From Geothrix sp. SG200 (GTDB lineage Bacteria > Acidobacteriota > Holophagae > Holophagales > Holophagaceae), in assembly GCF_022808935.1 (NCBI RefSeq), contig NZ_JAKZFR010000001.1, positions 1-64,000 of the forward strand: a DNA stretch of 64,000 nt, given 5' to 3'. The position numbers were made by a program, and so were the translations under genes. Every line of letters begins with the position of its first letter. Position 1 is the first letter of the stretch. Below the pieces are notes generated by a model. That model was not told the DNA's origin, made no database searches, and saw nothing but the letters and a program-made list of their open reading frames with translations. Shown one piece after another: positions 1-8,689 of the stretch.

Positions 1-346
1 CCCGAGCCCATGCGCCACCACTGAATGCCTGGGCCGCCGCGGCCCTGCCTCTGCTCTTCCCTCCCTGCGGCCCGCCGGGCCGCCGGGAGGTGGGCCGTGC
101 CCTATCCACGCCTTCCTGCCCCCCCCGGGCCCCCCCCCGGGGGGGGGGCCGTGAGGTGGGGGGGGGGGGGGGCGGCCGGGGGGGGGGGGGGGGGGGGGGC
201 CCCCCCCCCCCCCCCCCCCCCATGACTTCCGGCGGAGCCGGAAGCGGCCTGCGGCCCCGCCCATGCGGAAAGCACCCTAGGCGCAATCAGCGCAATCAGC
301 GAAATCGGTGGCAAAAGAGCCTTTCGACCGGGCCCAGCCGAGCCGC
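1..346. other. Non-coding end of the window with homopolymer tracts
   Basis: No credible gene is seen here. Bases about 119-221 are almost only G and C in long runs (about 15 G at 158-172, then 22 G followed by 22 C). Beyond that there is a hairpin with an 8-bp stem (226-233 with 237-244), and near 280-300 a tandem CAATCAGCG repeat. The region follows the ctaB stop on the minus strand, so it may hold the end of the respiratory operon, but no U-rich intrinsic terminator is visible. Confidence 0.7.
178..221. repeat. Perfect G22-C22 palindromic homopolymer
   Basis: Twenty-two consecutive G (178-199) are followed at once by twenty-two consecutive C (200-221), giving a perfect 44-bp palindrome. 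Another run of about 15 G lies just upstream. Such a tract may be a real structure-forming element or, at least as likely, a sequencing or assembly artefact near a contig edge. Confidence 0.85.
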
Positions 347-1240
347 TCAGCGGCTGAAGAAGGGATCCAGGATGACGGCGGCGGTGAGGACGAGGGCGAA
401 GAGGTTGATGTTCATGAAGACGCGGCGGTAGAGGGGGGCATCCTGGCCTTCTCGCAGCAGCGGCAGCGACCCGGCGATGAGCCACGCCGCGCCCAGGCCC
501 AGCATGACCTCGGCGGGCCAGGAGACCAGCACCCGGAACATCGGCAGCAGGCCGCAGGCGGCGGCGGTGCCGCAGGTCCAGGTGAAGGTCAGCCGCGACA
601 GCCGGGGACGGCCGAAGACCGAGACCAGCGTGGGGAAGCCGGCCTTCTCGTAGCCCTCGGCGTGGAGGCCCACCAGCAGCCAGAAATGGGGGACCTGCCA
701 GATGAAGAAGACGAAGGCCAGGGCCAGGACCGAGGGATCCGCCACGCTGCCGCCGGCGGCGGTCCAGCCGATGGCCGGGGGCAGGGCCCCGATGAGGGAG
801 CCCGGCACCACGGCGAAGGCGCTCACGCGCTTCAGGGGCGTGTAGAAGCCGTTGTACCAGCCCAGCGCCAGGGCGCCGAGGAGGGCCGAGGTGAGGTTGT
901 GGGCGGCCCACAGGAGGCCGAATCCGGCCACGGCCAGGGTCACGGCGAGGACCGCGGCGGAACCGGCGGTGATGTCCCCGTGGGGGATGGGGCGCGAGGC
1001 GGTGCGGGGCATCATCGCGTCGTAGCGGCGCTCCTGCACCTCATTGAGGGCGCTGGAGCCCATGGCGAGGAGCAGGATGCCGATCAGCGTGGTGACCAGG
1101 CCCGCGTCCACGCCGCGCAGGAAGGCCACGTAGCCCGCCGCCGCCGTGAACGTGGAGGCCCCGGAGATGCGCAGCTTGGTCAGCTCGAGGAAGGTCGAGA
1201 CCGGGCTGGGCTTGGGAACGGGAATCGCGGCCACGCTCAA
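347..1240 (-). CDS. ctaB: Protoheme IX farnesyltransferase (heme O synthase)
   Basis: CtaB/CyoE of the UbiA prenyltransferase family transfers a farnesyl group to protoheme, making heme O, the precursor of the heme A used by the oxidase encoded next to it. The 297-residue protein is a typical length and is strongly hydrophobic, with about eight or nine membrane segments. The first conserved motif is seen around residue 65 as NEVQERRYDAMMPRT with SRPIP after it; the first aspartate of the usual N-x3-D-x3-D pattern is a glutamate here. The second loop carries YNGFYTPLKR. It is the last gene of the act-cox operon, 93 bp after coxB. No heme A synthase (CtaA) is present in the window. Identification is secure. 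Confidence 0.96.
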   Translation of the reverse strand: MSVAAIPVPKPSPVSTFLELTKLRISGASTFTAAAGYVAFLRGVDAGLVTTLIGILLLAMGSSALNEVQERRYDAMMPRTASRPIPHGDITAGSAAVLAVTLAVAGFGLLWAAHNLTSALLGALALGWYNGFYTPLKRVSAFAVVPGSLIGALPPAIGWTAAGGSVADPSVLALAFVFFIWQVPHFWLLVGLHAEGYEKAGFPTLVSVFGRPRLSRLTFTWTCGTAAACGLLPMFRVLVSWPAEVMLGLGAAWLIAGSLPLLREGQDAPLYRRVFMNINLFALVLTAAVILDPFFSR

Positions 1241-1333
1241 ATCATCGCTCCTGGTTCAGCCGGAGCCCAGCTTGGCTGGGCGAGGGCGCGGGGGTCCCGG
1301 GGGAGTAGGGCGCAAGCCCGGTCCCCCGGATCA

Positions 1334-2287
1334 TTAGAGGGTCTTGAGGTAGCGGACGACCTCGCTGAGCTCCTGCTCCGTCATCGGCGTCTGGGGCATG
1401 GCGGGCGGATAGCCGCGGACCACCTGCTCCATGGGGTTGGTGATGGCCCGGCGGACATAGGCCTCGTCCACGGTGACCTGGCGCATGGCGCCGGCCACGA
1501 GGACCTCCTGCTGCTTGCCGAAGAGGGCCTTGAGGGTGGGGCCCACCTTGGGCTTGCCGTCCACGGAGTGGCAGGCCAGGCAGCCCTTGGAGGTCAGTAC
1601 GGCCAGGCCCGGCGGCAGGTCCTTCAGGTCAGGATGGGCCTCGGCGGCTCGGATCGCCTTGCCGGGCTCGGGGGCATCCTCGCCGCCGAAGTACCAGGCC
1701 TTGAACTCGTCCTCGGGCACCACGATGACCTTGCTCAGCATGAGGCTGTGGTCCACGCCGCAGATGACCGTGCACTCGATGTCGTACGAGCCCAGCTTGG
1801 TGGCCTGGAACCAGGTGGTGTTGGTGCGGGCGGGCACGGCGTCGATCTTGAGGCGGAACGAGGGGATGAAGAAGCCATGCACCACGTCGGCGCTGTGGAC
1901 CTCCATCTTCATGGGCTTGTTGATGGGGGCGAAGAGCACCTTGCTCTTCTTGCCGTTGGGGTATTCGAAGGACCAGCTCCACTGGCGGGCGGTGACCTTC
2001 ACGGCCATGGCGTCCCGGGGGGCCTGGCGCATGTATTCGTAGTTGGTCCAGCCGTAGTAGAAGATCGAGAGGAACAGGACCAGGGGAATGGTGGTCCACA
2101 GGATCTCGAGGCCCGTGTGGCCTTCGATCTGCTCGGCCTTCGGGTGGCGCTTCTTGCTGTAGCGCACCACGAAGTAGATCATCAGCGCCGTGATGAAGAT
2201 GAGGAACGCGACGGAGAGGCCGAACACGTAGAAGAAGACCGCGTCGGACTTCTGGGCCGAGAGGGCGGCTTGGTTCATCCAGTCCAT
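1334..2287 (-). CDS. coxB: Cytochrome c oxidase subunit II with fused cytochrome c (caa3 type)
   Basis: This subunit accepts electrons and passes them through CuA to heme a of CoxA. Two membrane helices (about residues 17-42 and 60-80) precede a periplasmic cupredoxin domain and a C-terminal cytochrome c domain (CLACH at 236-240, likely axial Met in PAMP near 297), which makes this a caa3-type enzyme. CuA ligands are visible as His137, Cys172, Cys176, His180 and Met183. The residue between the cysteines that is normally glutamate (C-x-E-x-C) is Val174, an uncommon change at a position whose carbonyl binds CuA. The length of 317 residues suits the fused form. It starts 7 bp after the small subunit IV gene. 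Confidence 0.96.
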   Translation of the reverse strand: MDWMNQAALSAQKSDAVFFYVFGLSVAFLIFITALMIYFVVRYSKKRHPKAEQIEGHTGLEILWTTIPLVLFLSIFYYGWTNYEYMRQAPRDAMAVKVTARQWSWSFEYPNGKKSKVLFAPINKPMKMEVHSADVVHGFFIPSFRLKIDAVPARTNTTWFQATKLGSYDIECTVICGVDHSLMLSKVIVVPEDEFKAWYFGGEDAPEPGKAIRAAEAHPDLKDLPPGLAVLTSKGCLACHSVDGKPKVGPTLKALFGKQQEVLVAGAMRQVTVDEAYVRRAITNPMEQVVRGYPPAMPQTPMTEQELSEVVRYLKTL

Positions 2288-2294
2288 GGGTGCC

Positions 2295-2594
2295 TCAGTG
2301 GAAAGCGACGTCGGAGAAGAGCAGGGCGAAGAAGATCAGCAGCGTGCCCAGGGTGACCAGGACCACGATCTTGAGCAGCGGCCCCTCGTACTTCAGGTGC
2401 ATGAAGAAGTAGAAGACAAGGCCCGCCTTGAGGGGCGTCAGCGTGAGCAGGCCCCAGACGGCGTAGGTCTGACCCAGGTGGCTCACGCCCACCAGGGCGC
2501 CCGTGAGGATCAGCAGGGCCACCCAGACCTTGATGAAGGTGCCGTAGCCGGGGTGGTCGGCGTGCTCGAGGGAGTGTTCGGCGTGTTCGTTCAT
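2295..2594 (-). CDS. Cytochrome c oxidase subunit IV, bacterial type
   Basis: This is a 99-residue protein with a His/Glu-rich start and three hydrophobic segments (about 20-40, 45-68 and 73-95). The motif YFFMHLKYE near residue 63 is typical of the short prokaryotic subunit IV (COX4_pro, CoxD/CtaF) found beside coxC. It is a small structural subunit of the oxidase complex in the inner membrane. It lies 10 bp after coxC and 7 bp before coxB, in the usual order of such operons. Confidence 0.92.
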   Translation of the reverse strand: MNEHAEHSLEHADHPGYGTFIKVWVALLILTGALVGVSHLGQTYAVWGLLTLTPLKAGLVFYFFMHLKYEGPLLKIVVLVTLGTLLIFFALLFSDVAFH

Positions 2595-2604
2595 GGTCCT
2601 GCCC

Positions 2605-3207
2605 TTACGCGGCGAGGTAGAAAAGCGGGAGGAGGAAGATCCAGATCACGTCCACCAGGTGCCAGTAGAGGCCGCTGTTCTCCAAGTGGATGTAGCGGTC
2701 CGCGCGGATGCGATCCGTGGCCACCCACCAGAGCATGACGGAGAGGAGCGAGAGGCCGACGATGACGTGGAGCCCGTGGAGGCCCGTCATCGTGAAGTAG
2801 AGGCCGAAGAAGACCTGCTCCCCAGGCGGCAGCGTGCCCAGATGCGGGGCGTTGGGATAGAGGCCGTGGTGGAACTTGGCGGCCCATTCGAAGGACTTGA
2901 TGACCAGGAAGGTCAAACCCAGGGCCAGGGTGGTGCCCAGGAAGACCATGGCCTGCTTCTTCTCCGCCCGCTGGATGGCCACGATGGCGAGCACCACCGT
3001 GAGGCTGCTGGTGAGCAGCACCAGCGTGTTGATGACGCCCAGGGTGGCGTTCAGCTCGGCGCCGCCGTGGTGGAACTCGACGGGGTACTTGTACCGCATG
3101 TACGAATAGCCGATGAAGAGGCCGCCGAAGAGGACGATCTCCGTCACCAGGAACAGCCACATGCCGAGCCGGGCGCCGAAGTCGTCGCGGTGGACGTGCT
3201 CGCTCAT
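2605..3207 (-). CDS. coxC: Cytochrome c oxidase subunit III
   Basis: A 200-residue integral membrane protein with five predicted helices, the short form of subunit III. Family marks include the first helix (GMWLFLVTEIVLFGGLF), the conserved FEW near residue 107 and HGLHV near 147, and a final segment YWHLVDVIWIFLLPLFYL. The start at 3207 makes an ATGA overlap with the coxA stop, so translation is probably coupled. Longer readings upstream would run inside coxA in another frame and are not supported. Confidence 0.95.
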   Translation of the reverse strand: MSEHVHRDDFGARLGMWLFLVTEIVLFGGLFIGYSYMRYKYPVEFHHGGAELNATLGVINTLVLLTSSLTVVLAIVAIQRAEKKQAMVFLGTTLALGLTFLVIKSFEWAAKFHHGLYPNAPHLGTLPPGEQVFFGLYFTMTGLHGLHVIVGLSLLSVMLWWVATDRIRADRYIHLENSGLYWHLVDVIWIFLLPLFYLAA

Positions 3208-4841
3208 TGGGACTCCTGCTCGAAGTGGTAGGGGCCGTGAGTGATGGTGGGGATGGTCTCGAAGTTCTCCTGGGGGGGCGGGCTGGGGATGGTCCACTCC
3301 AGCGTCACGCCGCCCCAGGGGTTGTCCTCGGCCTTCGACCCCTTGAAGAGGGCGTAGATGAGCGTTCCGAAGAAGGCGAGGAGGCCCAGCACCAGGAACC
3401 AGCTGCCGACGGTCGCCACCACGTGCATGGTGTGGAACTGGGGCAGGTGGACGTAGTAGCGGCGGGGCATGCCCATCATGCCGAGGATCAGCATGCCGAA
3501 GTAGAGCATGTTGAAGCCGATGAACATGGGGAACCAGGAGGCGTAGATGGCCTTCTTGGAATACATCTTCCCGGACATCTTGGGGAACCAGTAGAGCAGG
3601 GCCGCGAAGAAGGCGAAGCCGGTGCCGCCGAACATCACGTAGTGGAAGTGGCCCACGATGAAGTAGGTGTCGTGGATATGCACATTGATGGCCAGGGCCC
3701 CCTGCATGACGCCCGTGAGGCCGCCGATGGCGAAGAGGAAGATGAAGGTCAGGGCGAAGAGCAGGGGCGGCTGGAAGTCGATGCTGCCCTTGTAGAGGGT
3801 GCTCACCCAGTTGAAGACCTTGATGGCGCTGGGCACGGCCACGACCATCGTCAGCAGGGAGAAGAGCAGCGTGGCCAGGCTGCTCATGCCCGACGTGAAC
3901 ATGTGGTGGGCCCACACCAGGCTGCCCACGCCGGCGATGGCCATGCTGGAGAAGGCGATGGCCTTGTAGCCGAAGATGGTGCGCTTGGCGAAGGTGGGGA
4001 TGATCTCGGTGATGGCGCCCATGGCCGGCAGGATCATGATGTAGACCGCCGGGTGGGAGTAGATCCAGAACAGGTGCTGGTAGAGCAGGGGATCGCCGCC
4101 CTTCGCGGGATCGAAGATGCCGATGCCGAAGAACCGTTCCAGGATGACCAGCACCAGGGTGATGGCCAGGATGGGCGTGGCCAGGAGCTGGATCCAGGAT
4201 GTGGAGTACAGGGCCCAGCACATGAGCGGCATGCGGAACCACTTCATGCCCGGCGCCCGCAGGCGGTGGATGGTGGTGATGAAGTTGATGCCCGTCAGCA
4301 TGGACGAGAAGCCCAGGATGAAGGCGCCGAACACCGCCAGGCTCACGTTGGTGCCGGTCTTCAGGCTGAAGGGTGCGTAGAAGGTCCACCCGGTGTCGGG
4401 CGCGCCGCCTCCAGTGAAGAGCGAGAGCACCGCGAGGATGGCCCCTGCCATGAAGAAGTACCAGGAGGCCAGGTTCAGCCGCGGGAAGGCCACGTCCTTG
4501 GCGCCGATCAGGATCGGCAGGAAGAAGTTTCCGAAGACGGCGGGCAGGCCCGGGATGACGAACAGGAAGATCATGATCACGCCATGGACCGTGAACAGGG
4601 CGTTGTAGGTCCGGGCGGTGATCAGGTGCTGGAAGGGCGTCAGCTGCACCAGGCGCATGAGGAAGCCGATGCCCACGCCGACGAAGAAGAAGCTGATCAT
4701 CGAGTAGAGGTAGAGCACCCCGACCCGCTTGTGGTCCGTGGAGGTCAGCCAGGCCAGGAGGCCCTTGCGGGAGCCCGTGTCCACGAGGTAGCTCGGCTGG
4801 GCCGTGGGATAGCCAGGCTGGGCGGTTGCGTGGGTGGTCAT
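3204..4841 (-). CDS. coxA: Cytochrome c oxidase subunit I (heme-copper oxidase, A2 subtype)
   Basis: The catalytic subunit reduces oxygen to water and pumps protons. The 545 residues span about twelve helices. Ligands visible are His86 (heme a), His263 and the cross-linked Tyr267 (CuB), His312/His313 (CuB), His398 (heme a3) and His400 (heme a). The helix VI motif reads YSHPAVY instead of GHPEVY: the proton-channel glutamate is absent and a Tyr-Ser pair precedes the CuB histidine. This YSHP signature defines the A2 class of heme-copper oxidases, which is known in caa3 enzymes of Thermus and Rhodothermus. The gene overlaps sco upstream and coxC downstream by 4 bp each. Confidence 0.98.
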   Translation of the reverse strand: MTTHATAQPGYPTAQPSYLVDTGSRKGLLAWLTSTDHKRVGVLYLYSMISFFFVGVGIGFLMRLVQLTPFQHLITARTYNALFTVHGVIMIFLFVIPGLPAVFGNFFLPILIGAKDVAFPRLNLASWYFFMAGAILAVLSLFTGGGAPDTGWTFYAPFSLKTGTNVSLAVFGAFILGFSSMLTGINFITTIHRLRAPGMKWFRMPLMCWALYSTSWIQLLATPILAITLVLVILERFFGIGIFDPAKGGDPLLYQHLFWIYSHPAVYIMILPAMGAITEIIPTFAKRTIFGYKAIAFSSMAIAGVGSLVWAHHMFTSGMSSLATLLFSLLTMVVAVPSAIKVFNWVSTLYKGSIDFQPPLLFALTFIFLFAIGGLTGVMQGALAINVHIHDTYFIVGHFHYVMFGGTGFAFFAALLYWFPKMSGKMYSKKAIYASWFPMFIGFNMLYFGMLILGMMGMPRRYYVHLPQFHTMHVVATVGSWFLVLGLLAFFGTLIYALFKGSKAEDNPWGGVTLEWTIPSPPPQENFETIPTITHGPYHFEQESQ

Positions 4842-5704
4842 TCAGCCTCCTCGGACTTGGTCTTGCGGCCCCGGCGGATGAGGACGAACACGAAGATCAG
4901 GGCCGCCAGGATGGTGACGGTGGCGCTGATGGCCGTGGTGTTCAGGACGTATTTCCGTCCCGCGGGGTCATAGCTGAAGCAGAACTTCAGGAACTTGTTG
5001 ATGGTGGGCTGAGCCTCGCCGCGCCCGGCCTCCTGGGCCGCCAGCTGGAGGTCCGCGGGCAGGTAGGTGACGCCGTACATGTAGCGCGTGACCTTGCCCT
5101 GGGGGCTGATGAAGATGATGGCCGCGGCATGGACGAAGTCGTCGCCCACCTGCTTGTACCGGAAGCCCACGGCGTCGGCCAGGGCGCGGCTGGCGGTGGC
5201 GGGACCCGTCAGGAAGCGCCAGGCCGCCGGCGGGAAGGGCCGGGTGAGCTCGCCCAGGTAGTTGGTGCGCTTCTGCGCGGCCATCTCGGGCGTGTCCCGC
5301 TCGTCGAAGCTGACCGTGAGGACCTGGAAGTCCTTGCCGGGGATGGCCTCGGTGCGGTTCAGCACCTCGACCACCCCGTTGAGCTGGGGCGTGCAGATGC
5401 CGGCGCAGCGGAAGTAGTTCAAGGTCAGGATGGTGGGCTTGTCGATGAGCTGGCGCAGGGTGACGGGCTGGCCGTCCTCCCCCTTGAAGGCCAGGTCCAG
5501 CGGCAGGGTGGCGCCGAGCTTCTCGTCAATGCCCACTTCCTGGGGCGTGAAGGCGGGGGCCGCTGGGCCTTCAACGGCCGCAGGCGCCGGGGCCGGGGTG
5601 GGCGCCGGCGTGGACTTGGCCGCCTGGGCTCCGGCCGGGAGGCACAGGAGCGCCGCGGCGAGGATCAGAACGGAGAATGAGGCGTGGAGGGGGCGGAGGG
5701 TCAT
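4838..5704 (-). CDS. SCO1/SenC-family copper chaperone
   Basis: This protein probably delivers copper to the CuA site of the neighbouring CoxB. The N-terminus is a signal peptide (residues 1-28) followed by an Ala/Pro-rich linker. The thioredoxin-like domain has the metal-binding CAGIC pair at Cys100 and Cys104 and the conserved His192. Unlike many short Sco proteins it ends in a membrane helix (about 255-277) with a basic tail, so the domain is tethered at its C-terminus. It overlaps the upstream cytochrome c gene and the downstream coxA by 4 bp each. Confidence 0.94.
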   Translation of the reverse strand: MTLRPLHASFSVLILAAALLCLPAGAQAAKSTPAPTPAPAPAAVEGPAAPAFTPQEVGIDEKLGATLPLDLAFKGEDGQPVTLRQLIDKPTILTLNYFRCAGICTPQLNGVVEVLNRTEAIPGKDFQVLTVSFDERDTPEMAAQKRTNYLGELTRPFPPAAWRFLTGPATASRALADAVGFRYKQVGDDFVHAAAIIFISPQGKVTRYMYGVTYLPADLQLAAQEAGRGEAQPTINKFLKFCFSYDPAGRKYVLNTTAISATVTILAALIFVFVLIRRGRKTKSEEAE

Positions 5705-6393
5705 GGTCGGCCTTGGGGATGGGCCTCGGCGTACTCCCGGCAGAGGATGTCCACGGCGCGGGAGACGGGGATGCGGTTGGGGATGACTTCACCGGCGCTG
5801 GCGAAGAGCTTCTCCAGCGCGGCGGTGGCCTTCGGATCGCTCGCGCCATGGTCGAAGGCGCCCAGCGACTGCACCACGTGGACGAGGGCCATGCGGTCCC
5901 GCTTGGAGAGGTCCGTGTAGGCCACCATGGAGCTGCCCTTGATGCCTTCGTTCAGGGTCTTGTAGATGTCCTCGACACGGGTGCCGTTCTTCCAGCCCGC
6001 GCTCTGGGTGAAGTTGCGGGGCGCCGGGTTGAGGCCCTTCCCCGCCGGGCCGTCGCCCTTGCCCTCGGGGCCATGGCAGCTGGCGCAGGTCTGCGCGAAG
6101 ATCGCCTTGCCCCGGGCCATGAGCTCGGGATTGGGCGTCATGACCGTCTTGGGGTCGATGGGCGGGATGACCTGCCGGGCCTGGGCCGGGTAGTCCGTGG
6201 GGTCCAGCCAGCCGGTCTCGCCCTGCACCGCCTGGACGGGCACGGCATCGGGCTGCGTGTGGGCCTGGTAGCGCAGGCCGGGCAGCACGGTGAAACCGAA
6301 GAAGGCGGCGATGAAGATGAAGCAGATCACCACCAGCAGGGCGGACAGCAGGCGCTTCAGCTCGTCCGGGGAGAGGTAGTCTTGGATCTTCAT
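5701..6393 (-). CDS. Membrane-anchored monoheme cytochrome c
   Basis: A 230-residue protein with one N-terminal membrane helix (about 14-38) and a cytochrome c domain with CASCH near residue 108; the sequence after it (GPEGKGDGPAG) is that of small class I cytochromes of ACIII operons. Because actE is already fused to actD in this operon, this is an additional heme protein. It could shuttle electrons from ACIII to the caa3 oxidase. The start at 6393 overlaps the actF stop (ATGA), and its stop overlaps sco. Confidence 0.9.
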   Translation of the reverse strand: MKIQDYLSPDELKRLLSALLVVICFIFIAAFFGFTVLPGLRYQAHTQPDAVPVQAVQGETGWLDPTDYPAQARQVIPPIDPKTVMTPNPELMARGKAIFAQTCASCHGPEGKGDGPAGKGLNPAPRNFTQSAGWKNGTRVEDIYKTLNEGIKGSSMVAYTDLSKRDRMALVHVVQSLGAFDHGASDPKATAALEKLFASAGEVIPNRIPVSRAVDILCREYAEAHPQGRP

Positions 6394-7550
6394 AGCCGGA
6401 ACTCCAGGCCCTCGCGGAGGAAGGGATCGCCGACGGGCATGTCCTCGCCTTTCTGCATGGCGCCGCGGACCCAGAGGAGGATCCCGCCCAGGAAGAAGAG
6501 GGCGAAGCTGAGCTCGGGCCAGGAGAACCTGGGGCTGGCGCCGAGGATGGGGAAGATGAGCCAGTAGATGTCGAGCACGTGCGCTCCGAGCATCAGGTAG
6601 GCCACGCGGCGCAGGCGCCGGGGGTCCTTCTTCGAGTCCCGGGTCACCAGGGCGAAGAAGGGCAGCACGAAATGCAGGCCCGCCAGTACCAGCGTGATGA
6701 GGTGCCAGGCGCCCTGGAGGCGCACCTTGTACCAGATGACCTCGTCCGGCAGGTTCGCGTACCACATGAGCATGTACTGGGCGAAGCCGATGTAGGACCA
6801 GAACACCGTGAAGGCGAAGAGGAAGCCGCCCAGGTTGTAGAGGTGGTCGCCCCGCACGCCCTCCAGCCGGCCCTGGTCCTGGAGGTGCAGGACCGCCAGG
6901 GCCGTGGCCGCGAGACCGCTGAGGAAGGCACCGGCGAAGACATAAACGCCGAAGATGTCGCTGTACCACTCGGGCGTGAGGCCGGAGATCCAGTCGAAGG
7001 CCACCAGCGTCACCACCAGCGCGAAGATCGCCATGAAAGCGGGGGCGAACTTGCGGGCCCGGAAGTTGAAAGCCGGGTCCTTCGTGGCGTCCTGCTTGAG
7101 CGAGCCGCCCACCAGCACCCAGAGGCCCAGGAGGCAGAGGGCCAGGGCCACGATGGTGCGCGCGGAGAAGAATGGCAGGCTCAGCCAGAAGGCCTTGCCG
7201 GCCAGGAGGGGATGGTGGGCCGCCTCGGGCCGGGCCCCGGGATAGAGCACCGGGATGGCGCCCAGGGCGATGAGGCCGACGGGGATCGAGGGGATCAGCA
7301 GGGTGGCCAGGCGCTCGGGGATGCGCCGGATGGGCACGCTCCACTTGGCGTTGACCAGGTGCTCCAGGGCCACGATGAACAGCGAGCCCAGGCCCAGCGT
7401 GAAGAGGAGCACGAACCAGAAGACCCAGTTGGCCCAGAAGCGCTCGGGGCCTGCGGCGGCGTAGCTGCCGAGGACGCCCAGGGCGCCCAGGGCCACGGCG
7501 CCCCAGAGCCAGGAGGCGGGGAGGTTGGAGGCGTTCTTGTCCTGGCTCAT
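6390..7550 (-). CDS. actF: Alternative complex III subunit ActF (NrfD/PsrC-like)
   Basis: ActF is the second polytopic subunit of ACIII, a quinol:electron acceptor oxidoreductase that replaces the bc1 complex. The 386-residue protein has about ten hydrophobic helices. The conserved segment from about 215 to 260 (FDWISGLTPEW, then VFAGAF) and the later FWSYIGFAQYMLMWYANLPDE stretch are typical. The start at 7550 overlaps the actDE stop by 4 bp (ATGA). Confidence 0.94.
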   Translation of the reverse strand: MSQDKNASNLPASWLWGAVALGALGVLGSYAAAGPERFWANWVFWFVLLFTLGLGSLFIVALEHLVNAKWSVPIRRIPERLATLLIPSIPVGLIALGAIPVLYPGARPEAAHHPLLAGKAFWLSLPFFSARTIVALALCLLGLWVLVGGSLKQDATKDPAFNFRARKFAPAFMAIFALVVTLVAFDWISGLTPEWYSDIFGVYVFAGAFLSGLAATALAVLHLQDQGRLEGVRGDHLYNLGGFLFAFTVFWSYIGFAQYMLMWYANLPDEVIWYKVRLQGAWHLITLVLAGLHFVLPFFALVTRDSKKDPRRLRRVAYLMLGAHVLDIYWLIFPILGASPRFSWPELSFALFFLGGILLWVRGAMQKGEDMPVGDPFLREGLEFRL

Positions 7551-8689
7551 CGCGTGGCCACCTTCAGATCCTCGTCCTTGGCGTTCTGGGCGCGCTGGAG
7601 GGCGCGCACGTAATCCACCACGGCCCACCGCTCCCGCTCGGAGAGGTAGGGGGCGTGGGAGGGCATGGCGTTCTTGCCGTTCACGATGGCCCAGTAGATC
7701 TTGCCGTCCGGGTAGTCCAGGAACTGCTGGGCCTGCAGGTTGGCGGGCTTGGCCCCGTAGGCGGCCGTCAGGCTGCCCACGCCGTTGCCGACGGCGCCGT
7801 GGCACACTTCGCAGCGGTTGGTGTAGACCTTCTTCCCGAGGGCGAAGACCTCCGGCGTGCGCGGCAGCGGGTTCACCAGGGAAGCGGCTTCCTCCTGGGT
7901 GCCCGTGGCCGTGGGCAGGTAGCCCCGAGCCACGGTGCCCGCCACCGGCAGCTGCATCCCGTGGCCGTCCTTGAAGAAGCTGGAGGCCTTCTGGGCGTTC
8001 AGGCGGGGCTGCTCCTGCATGTATTTCATGGGTGCCAGCACGGGGAACCACTTGGTGGCGAAGTACATCGCCATGCCCGCCACCACGCAGGCGGTGAAGA
8101 TGCCGCCGAGGGTGCGGAGGACGTAGTCGCTGGTGAGGAAGGGGCTGCGGTCCGGGGCGGGCAGGGCCTCGACCTCGATGGCGCCGGCGGCCTGGAGGGC
8201 CCGGGCGGCGGCGGTACTGTCGAAGGCTTCGCTCTCGGCCTCCAGGGCCAGGACGTAGCGGTCCCGCGTGATGCCCTTGATGGACTTGGACGAGAGCACG
8301 GGGTGGCCGAAGAAGGGCAGCTTGTTCAGGAGGAACAGCATCCCCAGGCCCGCGGTGAAGGTGGCGAAGAGCACCGTCACTTCGAACATGATGGGGATGA
8401 AGGCTTCCCAGGAGCCCGCGCCCTTGCCGCCGGTGATGATCGGGTAGTCGACGGCGCTGATCCAGTACTGGAAGCCGAAGGCAGTGATGGCGCCCAGGAT
8501 GCCCATGACCAGCACCATGCCGCCCAGGGGCGACTTGCGGAGACCCAGGGCCTCCTCGATGCCGTGGATCGCGTAGGGCGTATAGGCCTCCACCGCGCCG
8601 AGCTTGGCGGCGCGCACCTGGGGGATGGCCTTCATGAGGGCGTCGGGCGTCTCGAAGACGCCGAGGACGGCGTAGGACGTCTCAGGCAT
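7547..8689 (-). CDS. Fused ActD-ActE: ACIII membrane subunit plus monoheme cytochrome c
   Basis: Residues 1 to about 170 match ActD (DUF3341): the opening YAVLGVFETPDALMKAI and two helices (about 58-80 and 95-118). The second half is an ActE-like monoheme cytochrome c with CEVCH near residue 290, anchored by another helix near 200-220, and with MPSHAPYL as a likely axial-Met region. In most ACIII operons actD and actE are separate genes, so this is a fusion. The start at 8689 is chosen because GGAG lies 9 nt before it; another ATG at 8704 has no such site. The gene overlaps the actC end. Confidence 0.92.
   Translation of the reverse strand: MPETSYAVLGVFETPDALMKAIPQVRAAKLGAVEAYTPYAIHGIEEALGLRKSPLGGMVLVMGILGAITAFGFQYWISAVDYPIITGGKGAGSWEAFIPIMFEVTVLFATFTAGLGMLFLLNKLPFFGHPVLSSKSIKGITRDRYVLALEAESEAFDSTAAARALQAAGAIEVEALPAPDRSPFLTSDYVLRTLGGIFTACVVAGMAMYFATKWFPVLAPMKYMQEQPRLNAQKASSFFKDGHGMQLPVAGTVARGYLPTATGTQEEAASLVNPLPRTPEVFALGKKVYTNRCEVCHGAVGNGVGSLTAAYGAKPANLQAQQFLDYPDGKIYWAIVNGKNAMPSHAPYLSERERWAVVDYVRALQRAQNAKDEDLKVATR

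Noticed and set aside
226-244. Intrinsic terminator of the act-cox operon
   Set aside because: The 8-bp hairpin is followed on the minus strand by G-rich sequence, not by a T run.
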